Assembly (NCBI GenBank): GCA_033557465.1
Contig: CM066033.1
Location: 1,245,843,523-1,245,907,522, forward strand
Origin: Ichthyophis bannanicus
Lineage: Eukaryota; Chordata; Amphibia; Gymnophiona; Ichthyophiidae
DNA: 64,000 nucleotides
Direction of reading: 5' to 3'
In this document: piece after piece, positions 1 through 11,139 of the stretch
Layout of the letters: every line of letters begins with the position of its first letter
Numbering within the stretch: the first letter of the stretch is position 1
Position numbers and translations under genes: made by a program
The notes under the pieces: model-generated
What the model was told of the DNA's origin: nothing
Database searches by the model: none
The model's input: only the letters and a program-made list of their open reading frames with translations

Positions 1-279
1 GACGGCCCTAAGCAGGACAGGCCTGTTAGGACCCATTTCTGCAATGCGGGAGCAAAACGTTCCCGTGGCATACAGAATCGGGCCCTGTGTGCCCCTGCAG
101 ACCCACAGGAATATCATCCCTACAGACCCCCCTGACTCCTGCAGCACTGACCCTCCGTTTCCCTGCTGCCCGACCCAAAGCTGGGCAGCCGGGGCCAGGA
201 TCGGGCAGAGGGGACCTACCTGCCCCCGGCCCCGGCTTTTGGGACGGAGGTTCTGATCCTGATCACTCTGTTAAAGCTG
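1..279. other. Unassigned GC-rich stretch
   Basis: No coding or repeat signal that I recognise. The stretch is GC-rich and proline-rich when translated, without family motifs. It may be the edge of another repeat that begins outside the window. Confidence 0.4.
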
Positions 280-284
280 CTTAT

Positions 285-1190
285 TCCACCTATTCATATT
301 CAACAACCTACTTAAAGAAAACCTAAACTTGCAGATTAAACCAGTATCATGGTCAGATCACACCATGATATCCCTCAATATACCAGCCAATACTACTCAA
401 CCAAAACCACCTCAAGAGCAACAGTATCGACATTGATTCAAGTCATTCAATGCACAATATTTCCTTGGCCAGACCTCAGCAGTAATAGGCTCAGACATAA
501 CTTATCTGGATACATATATAGACTCTTGGAACCAGACAATAAATACTGCTGCAACCTTCAACAAACATTTCACCACACAACCCCAAAAATCCTCAAACCT
601 CCATGGTTCTCCAAAAAACCTGGACCAGATCAGAAGAGAACTTAGGTGCCTTGAAAGAAAATGGAAAAACAGAATGATACAATCAAGACACAGCTGCGCA
701 ACCTGCAAAAAGAAATACAGTGACTTATGCAACAAGACTCAAAAGAAATTCATCTCAAACAATCTCATGAAATCAATCAGCCGCCCTAGAGAACTTTTCT
801 CAGCTGTATCCCAACTGACCAGTGACTCCAACACAGCCAACACAAAAACCAAAAGAATGCATATTGACCCACAAGTTATGGCAGACTTTCTCCACAGACA
901 TCATCAACATCATCAATACCACGACCTCACTACTCGACCCATGTCCTGTTACATGGCTAAAAAGTCTATGCAACCAATTTGCTCAAACCATCCTAAAGAT
1001 AGTTCATTCCTCTTCTACCCAAGGATACCTACCCCCCTGCACTCAAACAGGCCTCTATGCATCCTATTATAAAAAAGACCTCACTGGAAAAGACCCTCCC
1101 AAGCTCCTATCGCCCAATAGCGAGTATACCATTTCTGGCCAAAATAAAAAAAAAACATACATCAACTGCAAGACCATGTGGATACCCATG
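285..1190 (+). pseudogene. LINE ORF2 remnant: endonuclease end and linker
   Basis: Broken ORF2 of L2-like copy 1. Visible parts are the C-terminal endonuclease motif WSDH (near residue 20 of the fragment), a basic linker, and the SRPRELFSAV segment (near 780-810) typical of the region before reverse transcriptase in CR1/L2 elements. Several frameshifts and stops separate the fragments, so no protein can be made. The neighbouring downstream ORF (1178-1942) continues the same ancestral protein after a deletion. Confidence 0.75.
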
Positions 1191-1942
1191 CACCCCTAGA
1201 TCAACACCAACATAGCTTCCGCCCACAACATGGCATTGACACTCTTCTAACAGATCTCTTCAACAGACTCATCATTGGACTGGATAAATGCCACCTGCGA
1301 CAGTTGCTAGAGCCAGAAGACTTCCGGACAGTCTTCCAAGCACTAATAATGCCACACTTCGACTATGCCAACGCAGTACTGTACGGCCTCCCGAAAAGCA
1401 CGCTTAACCCCCTACAGCTTGCAATGAATGCAGCTGCCAGAATCCTGCATGGAGCATCCAGGAGGGACCATATCACCCCAGTTCTGAAACAATTGCACTG
1501 GCTGCCGGTACAATGCAGGATCTCCTTTAAGATCTTAACAATGACCTACAAAGCCATCAACAAGTGCTCCTCCACCTCCCTCACAAATCTCGTCCAGACC
1601 ACCCCCCTTAACAGAGTAAGGAGGCCAGCTGCCACCAATACTCTTATACTCCCGAAGGCGATCACCAAGTGCTCTCAGTCCACGAGAAACAGAACCTTTG
1701 CCTTCCATGCACCCTCCTGTTGGAATGCCCTGCCACCGGCCATACGGGCCATCAATGACCTCGCCCAATTCAGAAAGGCACTGAAACACCATCTGTTCCT
1801 CCAGTATTATACTGAACCAGATAACGTCTCACAGCCAGCCACACCCAGGACCCAGATCAGTACCCCCAGCGTAGACACGTCATACACCTTCAGTCCTGCC
1901 CTTGAGAGCCCCTCCCCCTCAAATTTACCACCTTGTGTATAG
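1191..1942 (+). pseudogene. LINE ORF2 remnant: reverse transcriptase C-terminal region
   Basis: Open for about 250 codons. It opens with the HSFRPQHG motif that begins the LINE reverse transcriptase and then, without the catalytic palm, goes straight to the PHFDYANAVLYGLP segment and the LHWLPV...RISFK segment that characterise the C-terminal domain of CR1/L2 proteins. The missing part includes both catalytic aspartate motifs, so this copy is dead. The open frame is a relic and not evidence of selection. Confidence 0.8.
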
Positions 1943-2218
1943 AAGACCCTAACAGTAGATAATAATGAACTGTCCACACACCCTGCGACAGCCAGATAGA
2001 ATGAACATAGTTACACTGTTAACCCTGTAGTTAAGGCTGAGCTGCCCTATAACCTGCTATAGCCAAAGTGTACATAGTTACCCTGTTAGCCCTGTATATA
2101 GAACCCCGTTCATTGTAAGTCCCTTGCAGACCTGCCTGCACTGGACAAATGTGTTACATGTAAACCGCACTGATTTCAAATAGCACGGTATAAAAGAAAC
2201 ATAAAATAAATAAATAAA

Positions 2219-3598
2219 CCCCATCGGGGATTTGTGCTATTGTTCCTCGATGTAAGTGCCACTTTTGACTCATATCTCACCACATCATGCTAAACAGGCT
2301 AAGCGACATTGGTCTAACAGGCAACACTAAAATGGTTCGTCATATCTCTCTGACAGAACCATGCAAGTAAAAGTCGGCGCCTCCAACTCAAGACCCTTCA
2401 AGTCATCACAAGGTATCCCTCAAGGCTCAGCCCTTTCCAGATTATTATTCAACCTATACATTCAACCAATCTGCAACCTACTACGGAAATGGAACACACA
2501 TTATCACCTCTACGCAGATGACATCATGTGCTATTTGCCATTTAACACTAAGAACTCAGAATTCTCAACCATAGCAGATGTCTTCAGTGCTGTGACAAAC
2601 TTCCTAGCCAGTATAAATCTCACAGTAGACAAAAGTAAAAAACTGAAGCTCTACTCATAGTTAGAGATCAAGTTCTCAAGCCACCAAAAAAGATAGCACA
2701 ATATCAATAAAACATGAGATCAAATACTTAGGTATAACCATTGACGGCAACCTCAATCATGATTTCTCACATCAAAAACGCAACCAAAATGGCATACTGG
2801 AAGCTAAAGCTCATCAAACCCCTTTGACACCTTCTGCATGAGACGGACTTCAGATCAATACTACAAGCCAGAGTCGCACCACACCTCGACTATGGAAACA
2901 TCATCTACCAAGGCCTCCCAAAAAATGCTCTATGTCCAATCCAACTAGTCCAAAACACTGCCACCAGAATTCTCTCTGCCAGTTCGACCATGCACCATTT
3001 AACACCAATCCTAAAAAACCTACACTGGCTCCCAATAACACAGTGAGCAAAATACAAAGCCATCACTACCACCTTCAAGATCCTCCACAACCTCTCAGCT
3101 CCCTGCCTCTCTGAACTAATCACAGCAACATACTCTACAAGACCAAGAAGAGATTCCAATCAAAACCACCTGAACATCCACCTGCTCAGGACCAAAACCA
3201 CACAGCAGACCAGCAACGGAGCATTCTCCTTGTATGCTCCATCAATGTGGAACTCTCTACCAGATAACATAAGATCAGCAAAATCCATCACCGAATTAAA
3301 AAAAACAACTAAAAACACACCTATTCAGAGAATACTATGGACCTGATGACAAAACATAATCTAAGTGCTAACATAGCACATAGAAGGACTGCTAATCCGA
3401 ACCAACCATCCCCCCCTCCCCATAAACGACATCCATCTCTACATGTAAATAATTCATACCCCCTACATAATCTATCTCTTATTTAACTCCAGGTTGTACT
3501 CCCCGTTTAATATAAAATGATTCCCTGTAATTGTGGTGATGTTTGATGTAAACTGCCTTGGAAAAAGGCAGTATAGAAAAACTGTTAAATAAGCATTT
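2219..3598 (+). mobile_element. L2-like LINE, copy 2, 5'-truncated
   Basis: Begins in the reverse transcriptase palm and extends to a typical LINE 3' end near 3540-3598 (the TGTAAACTGCCTTGG region followed by an A-rich tail). It abuts the tail of copy 1. The divergence between the copies suggests separate insertions rather than one tandem duplication. Confidence 0.75.
2225..3345 (+). pseudogene. LINE reverse transcriptase remnant with YADD
   Basis: Motif A appears as LDVSATFDS at about 2240, followed by SQGIPQGSALS (about 2405-2440) and the catalytic box YADDIM (about 2512-2530). The thumb region (KYLGITIDGN, about 2725-2755) and the C-terminal DYGNIIYQGLP segment follow in other frames. Stops and frameshifts at about 2660 and later break it. 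Family-level assignment is secure; activity is excluded. Confidence 0.8.
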
Positions 3599-4255
3599 AA
3601 TAGCTGTTGCTGCTGACAGAGAAGTGGTTGAATAGGCTTCATGCCATCCTGAATGTAAACAGGTGAACACAAATGTTTCTTCCCCCTTCTGGCACAAGGC
3701 AAATCTGCAAAATCCATCTGTAAAAATAAAAAAGGGCCTTGTGGTTTGGTTAAAGAGGCAGAAGATGTCACTAATGTTGTTCCTGAACGGTTGGCAAAGA
3801 GACAGGCAGTATAGCTCACCACTATGGCTTTAACTGCGGAAAGAAGATCAGAATTAAACCATAAAACACAGAAAGCATGGCACGTAGCTTTAACTGATAA
3901 ATGCAGTTCGGAGTGTAACAACATAGACATGAGCTATTAGAAAGTAGAAGGACAGACTATTAAGTGTCCTTTTTTTCAAAGTCCATCTGTATCAGGTGCA
4001 GCAGCAAAAGAAAGCCACTTTGTTTTTTCGTCATAGGGAGCAGTTGATTGTTGCTCAAGCAAAAGCTGCAGAGAGATCTGGCTGGTATGTAGTGTTAACA
4101 GTGAAATGTGAGACAGCAGTCCATGGGCCCAAGGCAGCTTCTCTCACTACAGAGTCCACAAAGTTATTGCCTTGTGCCACAACAGTCTTATTATCATCTC
4201 CTTTGCACTTCAAAACTGTCACTTGTGCAGAAAGGAGAACAGTTTTCAACAGTCT
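3599..4255 (-). pseudogene. Endogenous retrovirus pol fragment: RNase H end and integrase start
   Basis: Read on the minus strand, 4255-4055 shows a degenerate end of a retroviral RNase H (a GNNFVD-type motif followed by VREAA). The stretch 3930-3600 shows a decayed integrase: a zinc-binding-like segment followed by GPFLFLQMDF, the first catalytic aspartate region of integrase. Frameshifts and stops are frequent. The fragment is the downstream end of the same retrovirus seen at 7346-7822 and 8456-9185. The intervening BovB LINE and CR1 piece split it. Similarity is closest in style to gamma/epsilon-type retroviruses, which is inference. Confidence 0.65.
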
Positions 4256-4263
4256 TTGAGGAT

Positions 4264-5028
4264 ATGCAGAGTAAAGCCAGCATTTATGATGTGGTTGGAT
4301 CAAAGCCCTCGGGAAGTCTGACTGCTGATGTAGCTGCGCATGAAATGAGAGTCAGAAGCTGTAAAGATGTCTTACACATTGGAACATGGAACGTACGAAG
4401 CATGAACCAAGGGAAGTTGGAGGTGGTCAAGAATGAAATGGAACGTGTACAACTTGATCTGTTGGGTGTCAGCAAACTGAAATGGACTGGCATGGGGCAC
4501 TTTACATCTGATAATCACACAGTCTACTATGCTGGAAATGAAAGACAAAGAAGAAATGGTGTTGCATTTATAATAAAGAAGAAACTTGCAAGAACTGTAA
4601 TGAAATACAATGCAGTCAGCGAACGCTTAATCTCTGTTCGTCTACGAGGATTGCCTATCAACACAACTATAATTCAATTATATGCCCCAACAACAGCAGC
4701 AGAAGAGAATGAAATTGAAGAGTTCTATGAACAAGTACAAGCTGAAATTGACAGAACATGCAAACAGGATATCCTGATAGTCATGGGTGACTGGAACGCA
4801 AAAGTTGGCAACAAAGAAGAAGGCAAAGTAGTTGGAAAATATGGACTTGGCAACAGAAATGAAGCTGGAGAAAGACTGATAGAATTCTGCAAGACCAATG
4901 ATCTATTCATCTCAAACACCTTCTTCCAGCAACACAAGCGGCGACTGTACACATGGACTTCCCGAATGGATTATATAAAAATCAAATTGACTACATATGT
5001 GGAAGTCAACGATGGAAAAGCTCTGTAA
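4264..5028 (+). pseudogene. BovB endonuclease domain
   Basis: The ATG at 4264 opens the LINE frame. Visible endonuclease motifs are GTWNVRS (about 4381), QLYAPTT (about 4675), GDWNAKVG (about 4786) and the GTDH active-site histidine in the next frame (about 5062). The position that is glutamate in BovB (SELKW) reads SKLKW here at about 4471, so a catalytic acid is lost. The frame is broken near 4965, after YTWTS, and continues at 4953-6155 in another frame. Confidence 0.85.
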
Positions 5029-6155
5029 CATCAACAAAGACAAAACCTGGAGCTGATTGTGGTACAGATCATCAACTACTAGTATGCAAACTCAAGCTAA
5101 AGTTGAAAAAGAGCAAACCACTCATGAATGCAGCAAAATATGACCTTGAGAATATACCACTGGAATTTAAAGACTGCCTGCAAAATCGATTTGCTGCTTT
5201 AGATACAAATGACAGAGCTCCGGAAGAGTTATGGAATGACATCAAGAAGGTTGTGTTGGAAGAAAGCGAGAAGTCTCTACAAAAGGTGAAAAAGCAAAAA
5301 CGGCCAAAATGGATGACGGAAGAAACTCTGAAAATTGCCCAGAAACGCAGAGAAGCTAAAGCCAGAGGAGAAAGAAAGACAATCGCAGAACTCAACAGAG
5401 ATTTCCAACGTGCAGCAAGACAGGACAAGGAAAAGTACTACAATGACACTTGCAAGGAAATAGAAGCAGAAACTATTAGAGGAAGAACAAGATCGGCTTT
5501 CTTAAAGCTACGAGAGTTAAAGAAAAAGTTCCAGCCTCGAATAGGAATGTTACAAGATGCTCAAGGTTCTATGTTGAATGATGCTGAGAAGATCAAGAAA
5601 AGGTGGAAGGAATATACAGAGTTTTTATATGATAAAGATCAAATGGACCAACAGCCGTTTCAACCTGTACCTTATGATCGGGAACCATTGGTGATGAAAG
5701 AAGAAGTTGAAGCAGCATTGAAAGCCTTATCAAAGAACAAAGCACCAGGCATTGATAGCATTCCCATAGAAGTATTGCAGCAATCTGATGCAGCTGTTAC
5801 CGTACTCATAAGGCTCTGTCAAGAAATATGGAAGACAACATCATGGCCAACTGACTGGAAAAGATCTGTGTTTATACCAGTACTAAAGAAAGGTGATCCA
5901 ACTGACTGTGGAAATTATCGCACAATCGCTCTGATCCCACATGCCAGCAAGATTCTACTGAAGATTATTCAAAAGAGACTACAACCATACCTGGAACAAG
6001 AACTACCTGAAGTGCAAGCAGGGTTCAGGAAAGGGCGAGGAACGAGAGACATCATTGCGGATGTGAGATGGATCCTTGAAAAGACTAAAGAATACCAAAA
6101 GGATATCTATTTGTGCTTTATCGACTATAGCAAGGCTTTTGACTGTAAACCATGA
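4953..6155 (+). pseudogene. BovB endonuclease tail and reverse transcriptase N-terminal half
   Basis: About 400 open codons. It holds the end of the endonuclease (NQIDYICGS, GADCGTDHQLL), a basic linker rich in K/R/E, and the reverse transcriptase start: NKAPGIDSIPIEVL (about 5737), FIPVLKKGDPTDCGNYRTIAL (about 5870), QAGFRKGRGTRD and the first catalytic aspartate box CFIDYSKAFD (about 6114-6145). The frame is lost directly after motif A by a small indel at about 6150. Confidence 0.85.
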
Positions 6156-7194
6156 GAAACTCTGGGCCACATTAAGAAGCATGGGTATACCAGAACACCT
6201 GATCGTTCTCTTGCGCAATCTGTACATTGATCAAGAAGCAACAGTTTGAACGGAACAAGGAGAAACAGAATTGTTTAAAATAAGCAAAGGTGTAAGACAA
6301 GGCTGCATACTTTCCCCCTACCTGTTTAATTTATATGCAGAATAAATCATCAGAGAAGCAGGATTGTATGAAGACAACAGAGGTGTGAAGTTTGGTGGAA
6401 GACTCATCAACAACCTTCGCTATGCTGATGATACCACATTACTGGCTGAAAGTAAAGATGATCTGAAACATTTGCTTCTCACAATCAAAGAACATAGTCT
6501 CAAAATGGGCCTGCACCTTAATGTAAAGAAGACAAAGATCATGACAACTGGCATAATCAACAGGTTCATCGTTGAAGGAGAAGAAATTGAAATTGTGAAC
6601 AACTTTAACCTACTTGGATCAACTATCAATAAAGAAGCAACAAGCAGTCAAGAAATCAGACGACGCATTGCTCTTGGCAGAATGGCTATGAAAGACCTAG
6701 ATAAGATTCTCAAGAGCAGAGATGTCTCTCTCCATACAAAGATTCGACTTCTTCAAGCCATGGTATTTTCAATAACATCATATGGATGTGAAAGCTGGAC
6801 AGTGAAAAAGATAGACAGGAAGAAAATTGATGCCTTTGAATTATGGTGCTGGCGGCGAATACTGTGTATACCATGGACTGCCCGAAGAACAAACCAGTCT
6901 GTACTAGAGGAGATCAAACCTAAGCTTTCTTTAGAAGCTCAGATGACAAGACTTCGACTTTCATACTTTGGACACATCATGCGAAGAGAGAGATCATTAG
7001 AGAAGGACATTATGCTTGGCAAGATAGAAGGTCAACGCAAAAGAGGAAGGCCAGCAATGAGATTGATCGATACAATAACAGCAGCTACGGGTACCAGTCT
7101 GTCAACAATGAGCCGGCTGACTGAAGACCGAACACAATTTAGGATAGCTATCCAGAGGGTCGCCATGAGTCGACTCCGACTCGACGGCACTTAA
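6156..7194 (+). pseudogene. BovB reverse transcriptase C-terminal half
   Basis: It continues the reverse transcriptase: GVRQGCILSPYLFNLYAE (about 6290-6343), an in-frame TAA, then the catalytic YADD in NNLRYADDTTLLA (about 6409-6447). The thumb and the CWRRIL/GHIMRRE C-terminal segment follow, open from 6364 to 7194. Apart from the stop and frameshifts the copy is well preserved, which suggests an insertion younger than the retrovirus it splits. Confidence 0.85.
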
Positions 7195-7203
7195 TAACAA
7201 CAG

Positions 7204-7345
7204 CATGCTTAATAAGAACATAAGATATGCCATACTGGGTCAGACCAAGGTCCATCAAGCCCAGCATTCTGTTTCCAACAGTGGCCAATCTAGGTCATAT
7301 GTACCTAGCAGTTTCCCCAAGGGACACAGGTTCCACAATGCTTGT
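7204..7345 (-). mobile_element. CR1 LINE 3' end fragment
   Basis: Nearly identical to the first 140 bp of the CR1 copy at 7823. It begins with the reverse complement of the 8-bp-repeat CR1 tail (AAGAACATAAGA) and the segment encoding the 3' UTR. It is 5'-truncated, as is normal for CR1, and lies directly against the BovB 3' end. Confidence 0.8.
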
Positions 7346-7822
7346 ATAGGGTGGTGAACTGCTGTCAGGAGCCCCCACTGAGCCCAAATGTTCCCAAAGT
7401 CCCACAAAATCCCCAGGGCATAAGCACTGTCGGTATGGACATTAACAACCAGATGTGCAGAAAGTTCTATGGCACGTATCAATGCAAAAACCTCAGCCAG
7501 TTGAGCACCAGAAAAAGGCAAAGATCCTGATTCTAAAACAATATCTACTAAAGTGACTGCATATCCTGTATAGATGGTATCATCCTCATTACAAAAGGAT
7601 GAGCTATCCGTGAAAATAAGTCAGGATCAGACAAGGGCACAGGGGAAAGGTCTGGCCTGACCTCAGAGGACTCCACAACCTGTAAAAGACAATGATGTTC
7701 TGGACTATACTGGAAGTCCTCAGGTGCAGAGAACAAAGCACGGATGCAGGCTGTAGAAGGGAGATCTCATGCAAAATAATATGGGGTTGGGAAATAACCA
7801 AATCATATAAAAGGAGATGAGA
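7346..7822 (-). pseudogene. Endogenous retrovirus pol fragment: RNase H
   Basis: Minus strand. From 7736 downward a tether/RNase H start is visible (RPDLSPVPLSDPDLF), then after a frameshift the motif AQLAEVFALIRAIELS and VHTDSAYALG (about 7520-7415), which are RNase H helix and active-site segments of retroviral pol. The fragment stops at the CR1/BovB block; the end of RNase H lies at 4255-4055. Upstream it is interrupted by a CR1 insertion (7823-8455). Confidence 0.7.
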
Positions 7823-8455
7823 ACATAAGAACATAAGATATGCCATACTGGGTCAGACCAAGGTCCATCAAGCCCAGCATTCTGTTTCCAACAGTGGCCA
7901 ATCTAGGTCATACGTACCTAGCAGTTTCCCCAAGGGACACAGGTTCCACAATGCTTGTACTGGTTCAAGCATTGATATCCTGGGTCCCTTCTTAATAATG
8001 GTTTATGGACCTTTCCTCCAGGAACTTGTCCAAACCTTTTTTAAACCCAGCTACACTAACAGCCTTTACTACATCCTCCGGTAACAAATTCCAGAGTTTG
8101 ATTACACGTTGAGTGAAAAAATATTTTCTTTTATTAGTCTTAAATAGTTTACCCTGTAGCTTCATTACATGTCCCCTAGTCTTTCCATATTCTGATAAGG
8201 TAAACAATCGATCTACGTTTACCCGTTCCACTCCATTCATTAATTTATAGACTTCTATCATATCTCCCCTCAGCCGTCTCTTCTCCAGGCTAAAGAGCCC
8301 CAACCTTTTTAGCCTTTTTAGCCTTTCTTCATAGGAGTAGCCTTCCATCCCCTTTACCATTTTGGTGGCTCTTCTCTGAACCTTTTCTAAAATCACTATA
8401 TCCTTTTTAAGATATGGCGACCAGAATTGCACACAATATTCAAGGTGCGGAAAGT
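7823..8455 (-). mobile_element. CR1 LINE, 3' portion
   Basis: A minus-strand CR1 copy inserted in the retroviral pol. At its left edge is the reverse complement of the CR1 tail with the octamer-like repeat AAGAACATAAGA in tandem, then the 3' UTR, then the C-terminal end of ORF2. Confidence 0.88.
7992..8440 (-). pseudogene. CR1 ORF2 C-terminal region
   Basis: An open fragment of about 150 codons. It contains [48 protein letters not shown] and a terminal [13 protein letters not shown] segment, the hallmark order of the C-terminal domain of CR1 reverse transcriptase proteins. The 5' part (endonuclease and catalytic palm) is absent because the copy is truncated. Confidence 0.85.
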
Positions 8456-9185
8456 GGCTGGGTTTTTGCAAGGTTCAGTAAATGAGCCACAGAGTGAGAG
8501 GAGTAAACATGAGTAGCATGCAGCAAGGTGTCAGGAAGGATGTTTTCTCTAAAGCAAAGACCACAGAGGCTAGGCCTGGTAACAGGGAGGCAGACCAGCA
8601 GTGACAGAATTGAAGGTTTGGGAAAAATAGCCAAGGGGTTTCATACCAATGAGAAACTTCTGAGTCAATACACAAGTGACTGGCGTGGCGGTAGTAGAGA
8701 AATACAAATGAAAATGAAGCTCTTAGCAAGGGAAAGCCAAACAGGGAATAACAAACAGAGATGATTTCAGTGACATAAAAGTGTCATATTGCTCCTCAGT
8801 AGGTACAGTCAAACCCAATGGGCTGTCCTTGCCCAGAAGAGTATACAACGGTTGTGCCAGCGAAGCAAAATCGAGGATCCATTGGCGGCAAAACACCAGT
8901 AAGCTTAGGAATCTACATAACAAAGGGACCGTAACAGAGAAAGACAAAGCAAGTATTAGCTGTACTCTCTGAGCAGTAAGTTGGCATCCTGTAGGGGGCC
9001 AGTCTAACCCCAAGAAAAAGTACTTTTTCTCAGTGCAAATTGCATTCATTTGTATGCAGTTTGCAATGCAAATTGTAATTTGGTCCTATTGACATTGAAT
9101 CCCAAACTAAGAGTGTTTTTTTTTAGCAATATCAAGGTGTCTCTTACACATACATCATGATCATCAGAAGATAACTCCCTAAGTC
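8456..9185 (-). pseudogene. Endogenous retrovirus pol fragment: reverse transcriptase end
   Basis: Read on the minus strand from 9050: a degenerate thumb/connection segment with FLGLDWPP, FCRQWILDFASLAQPLYTLL (about 8920-8860) and a TEEQYDTFMSLKSSL segment (about 8830-8790), which is the RT-to-RNase H transition of retroviral pol. The remainder to 8456 is a decayed tether. The order of fragments on the minus strand (9185 to 8456, 7822 to 7346, 4255 to 3599) gives RT, RNase H, integrase and fits one ancestral provirus. Confidence 0.65.
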
Positions 9186-9672
9186 CACCTCCTGAGCTCC
9201 ATCACTCCCCCACCAAAAGCCAGCTCGACAGACACACTGGACCCACCCTCATCAACAGCAGACTCGGCTCTACCGAAGCCAGCTACTGTCCCACCATCAG
9301 TGTCCCATGCTGAATGGCCCTCCACGTCTGGACAACTCAACAGCAAGCCACATAGATCCCAGACAACTCACCTCAGCAACATACTCAGACACCACGGTCT
9401 GTCCACCCCAAATATAACTATAATTCCTTCAAGCTTAATGTTTCACACAGCCTCATACAAAATCATCCTGCTACTTGCCAGCCACTCCATCATGTAATCC
9501 TCAGGTATCATCACAAAGTCATTCATCCCAATTATACACCACTCATACAACAATAGGTTCCAGCCCACTATTCTCAAGCCGAGAACAAGGAACACCCACA
9601 ACCTAATTAACATACAGCCCTCCCACGTTCCCCATCTTCGAATAGCTTCCCACCCCCTACCCAGGCGCTCAG

Positions 9673-11139
9673 ATGTGCTCTTATAAACACCAGGTTTGTC
9701 TGCAACAAGATCCAGAAGTGACAGACTACATAAAAGACAACCATATTGACATTTTCTGCAGAACGGAATCATGGCTCGAGGAAGAGGATAGTGTTCTACT
9801 AAACCAGCTTGCCATCCCTACGTACCAGCTTTTCCACCAACCAAGATTACATAAGAGAGGAGGAGGACTAATCATAATTGCAAGGAAGGATCTCCACTTC
9901 AAAGCTATTACATCATGCTCTCAAGGCGCTCTGGATACAGATCTCCTTCAGCAGGCCCAACGACCTCTCACCACTAATCGAAGAAACATGCTCAGAGAAC
10001 CACAAAAACAAATGGCTCATCCTCCTGGGTGACTTCAACTTACCCTCCTTACTGACCAGCCCGACAACTCCCTTCCTCCAGCACTTGAAGCACTATAGCT
10101 CAACCAGATAATCACTCGACGCATAGCAGAGGAGGACCCTTGACCTCTTATTCACACCGATCAATTGGCCACACAGAGACTTTTCCCACAAAACCAACAT
10201 CACATCCGTGCCCTGGTCAGACCACAACCTAATCACCTTCTATCTTCCGCACATACCTAAAGCAAATGCCTTCAAATCGCCCTCACCCAAGTCACGGAGT
10301 TTCAAAGCCTTCAATAAAGAAACCTTTATAAGCACGATCCCGCCTCTCCCTCAGGCTAACCCGACTAGTACTGACACATTCATCTCTGAATGGAATACAA
10401 ACATCTTTTCATATGCCATCATGCCAGACAACACAGCCAAGATAAAGCGACTACATCAAGCAACCTGGTTTACCCCTCAATTCAAAAATCTAAAAATGAG
10501 ACTGACGGCTCGAGCGCAGATGGAGACAACAAAAAAAACACAACCAACTACTCAGCTTACGCAAGCACACAGTCAAACTACTGTGCACTCTTGCTCTACA
10601 CAAAAAAATACCACTCCACTCTTCTAAACACCTCCCTCAACCGCCCCAGAGAGCTTTTCAATATAGCCCTGAACGTGCTTCAAGCTCCAACAAGTACGAA
10701 GCCTAACCTCAACTTAGCACCTGATGCGATGGCTCAATTCTTTCAAGCCAGACAGCTGACCACCACAGTTCAGCACTTGTCTGCTACTGACCCCACCAAC
10801 ACACCAAACAAAAAATCCTGGTCAACTTTCAGGCGCTTATGCACCAGGGAGATTATTGACATTAAAGCAAACCTCAATGGCACCATCTCATCACTCGACC
10901 CCTGTCCCTTCCATTGGATCAAGATGACCAGACATGACCTTACCCCAACCATCCTTCACCTGGTCCATGCATCCCCTGTCACTTGGCTACATGCCAACTC
11001 CTCTCAAGCTAACATCCATCAAACCCCTACTAAAAAAAACTCAGCTGACCCCTCAGCCCCAGCCTCCTACAAACCTATATCAAGCAACCCCTCCCTAGCC
11101 AAAATCATAGAAAAGGCAGTGCAGCTTCAGTTACAATAA
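9673..11139 (+). pseudogene. LINE ORF2 remnant: endonuclease and linker
   Basis: Endonuclease motifs appear across shifting frames: VTDYIKDNHIDIFC (about 9718), GGGLIIIARKDL (about 9862), LLGDFNLPS (about 10022) and VPWSDHNLITFYLP (about 10205-10250). A linker with NRPRELFNIALNVL (about 10638) leads to YKPISSNPSLAKIIEKAV (about 11070), the start of the reverse transcriptase. Frameshifts between these blocks make it a pseudogene. The 249-codon stretch 10390-11139 is the largest open part. Confidence 0.78.

Larger units (their letters stand above)
280..2218 (+). mobile_element. L2-like LINE (CR1 superfamily), copy 1, internally deleted
   Basis: A 5'-truncated non-LTR retrotransposon. It starts inside the endonuclease, with a WSDH motif near 350-362, and continues through the linker into the start of the reverse transcriptase. 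It then jumps directly to the domain after the palm, so the catalytic YADD region is missing at about 1265. The 3' UTR ends in an (ATAAA)n-type tail at about 2195-2218, and just before it lies a CGGTATAAA-type motif found in several other LINE tails in this window. The assignment to L2-like rests on protein similarity to CR1/L2 elements and the tail form. Confidence 0.8.
4256..7203 (+). mobile_element. RTE/BovB-type LINE, nearly full-length ORF2
   Basis: A roughly 2.9-kb non-LTR retrotransposon with an APE-type endonuclease followed by reverse transcriptase. The wording of the endonuclease (GTWNVRSMNQGK, QHKRRLYTWTS, NQIDYI) matches the RTE/BovB clade. The 3' end (7160-7203) carries the GAGTCG...GACTCGACGGCA signature of BovB-type tails followed by an AATAACAACA-type tail. 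It lies inside the minus-strand retrovirus pol and separates RNase H (7346) from integrase (3599-4255). Confidence 0.85.

Noticed and set aside
44..326. Two overlapping small ORFs at the start of the window
   Set aside because: Proline- and glycine-rich by base composition, no known motif, no start context or conservation that I can judge.
9443..9772. Minus-strand ORF of about 110 codons
   Set aside because: Antisense to the L2-like LINE leader and endonuclease start; no motif.
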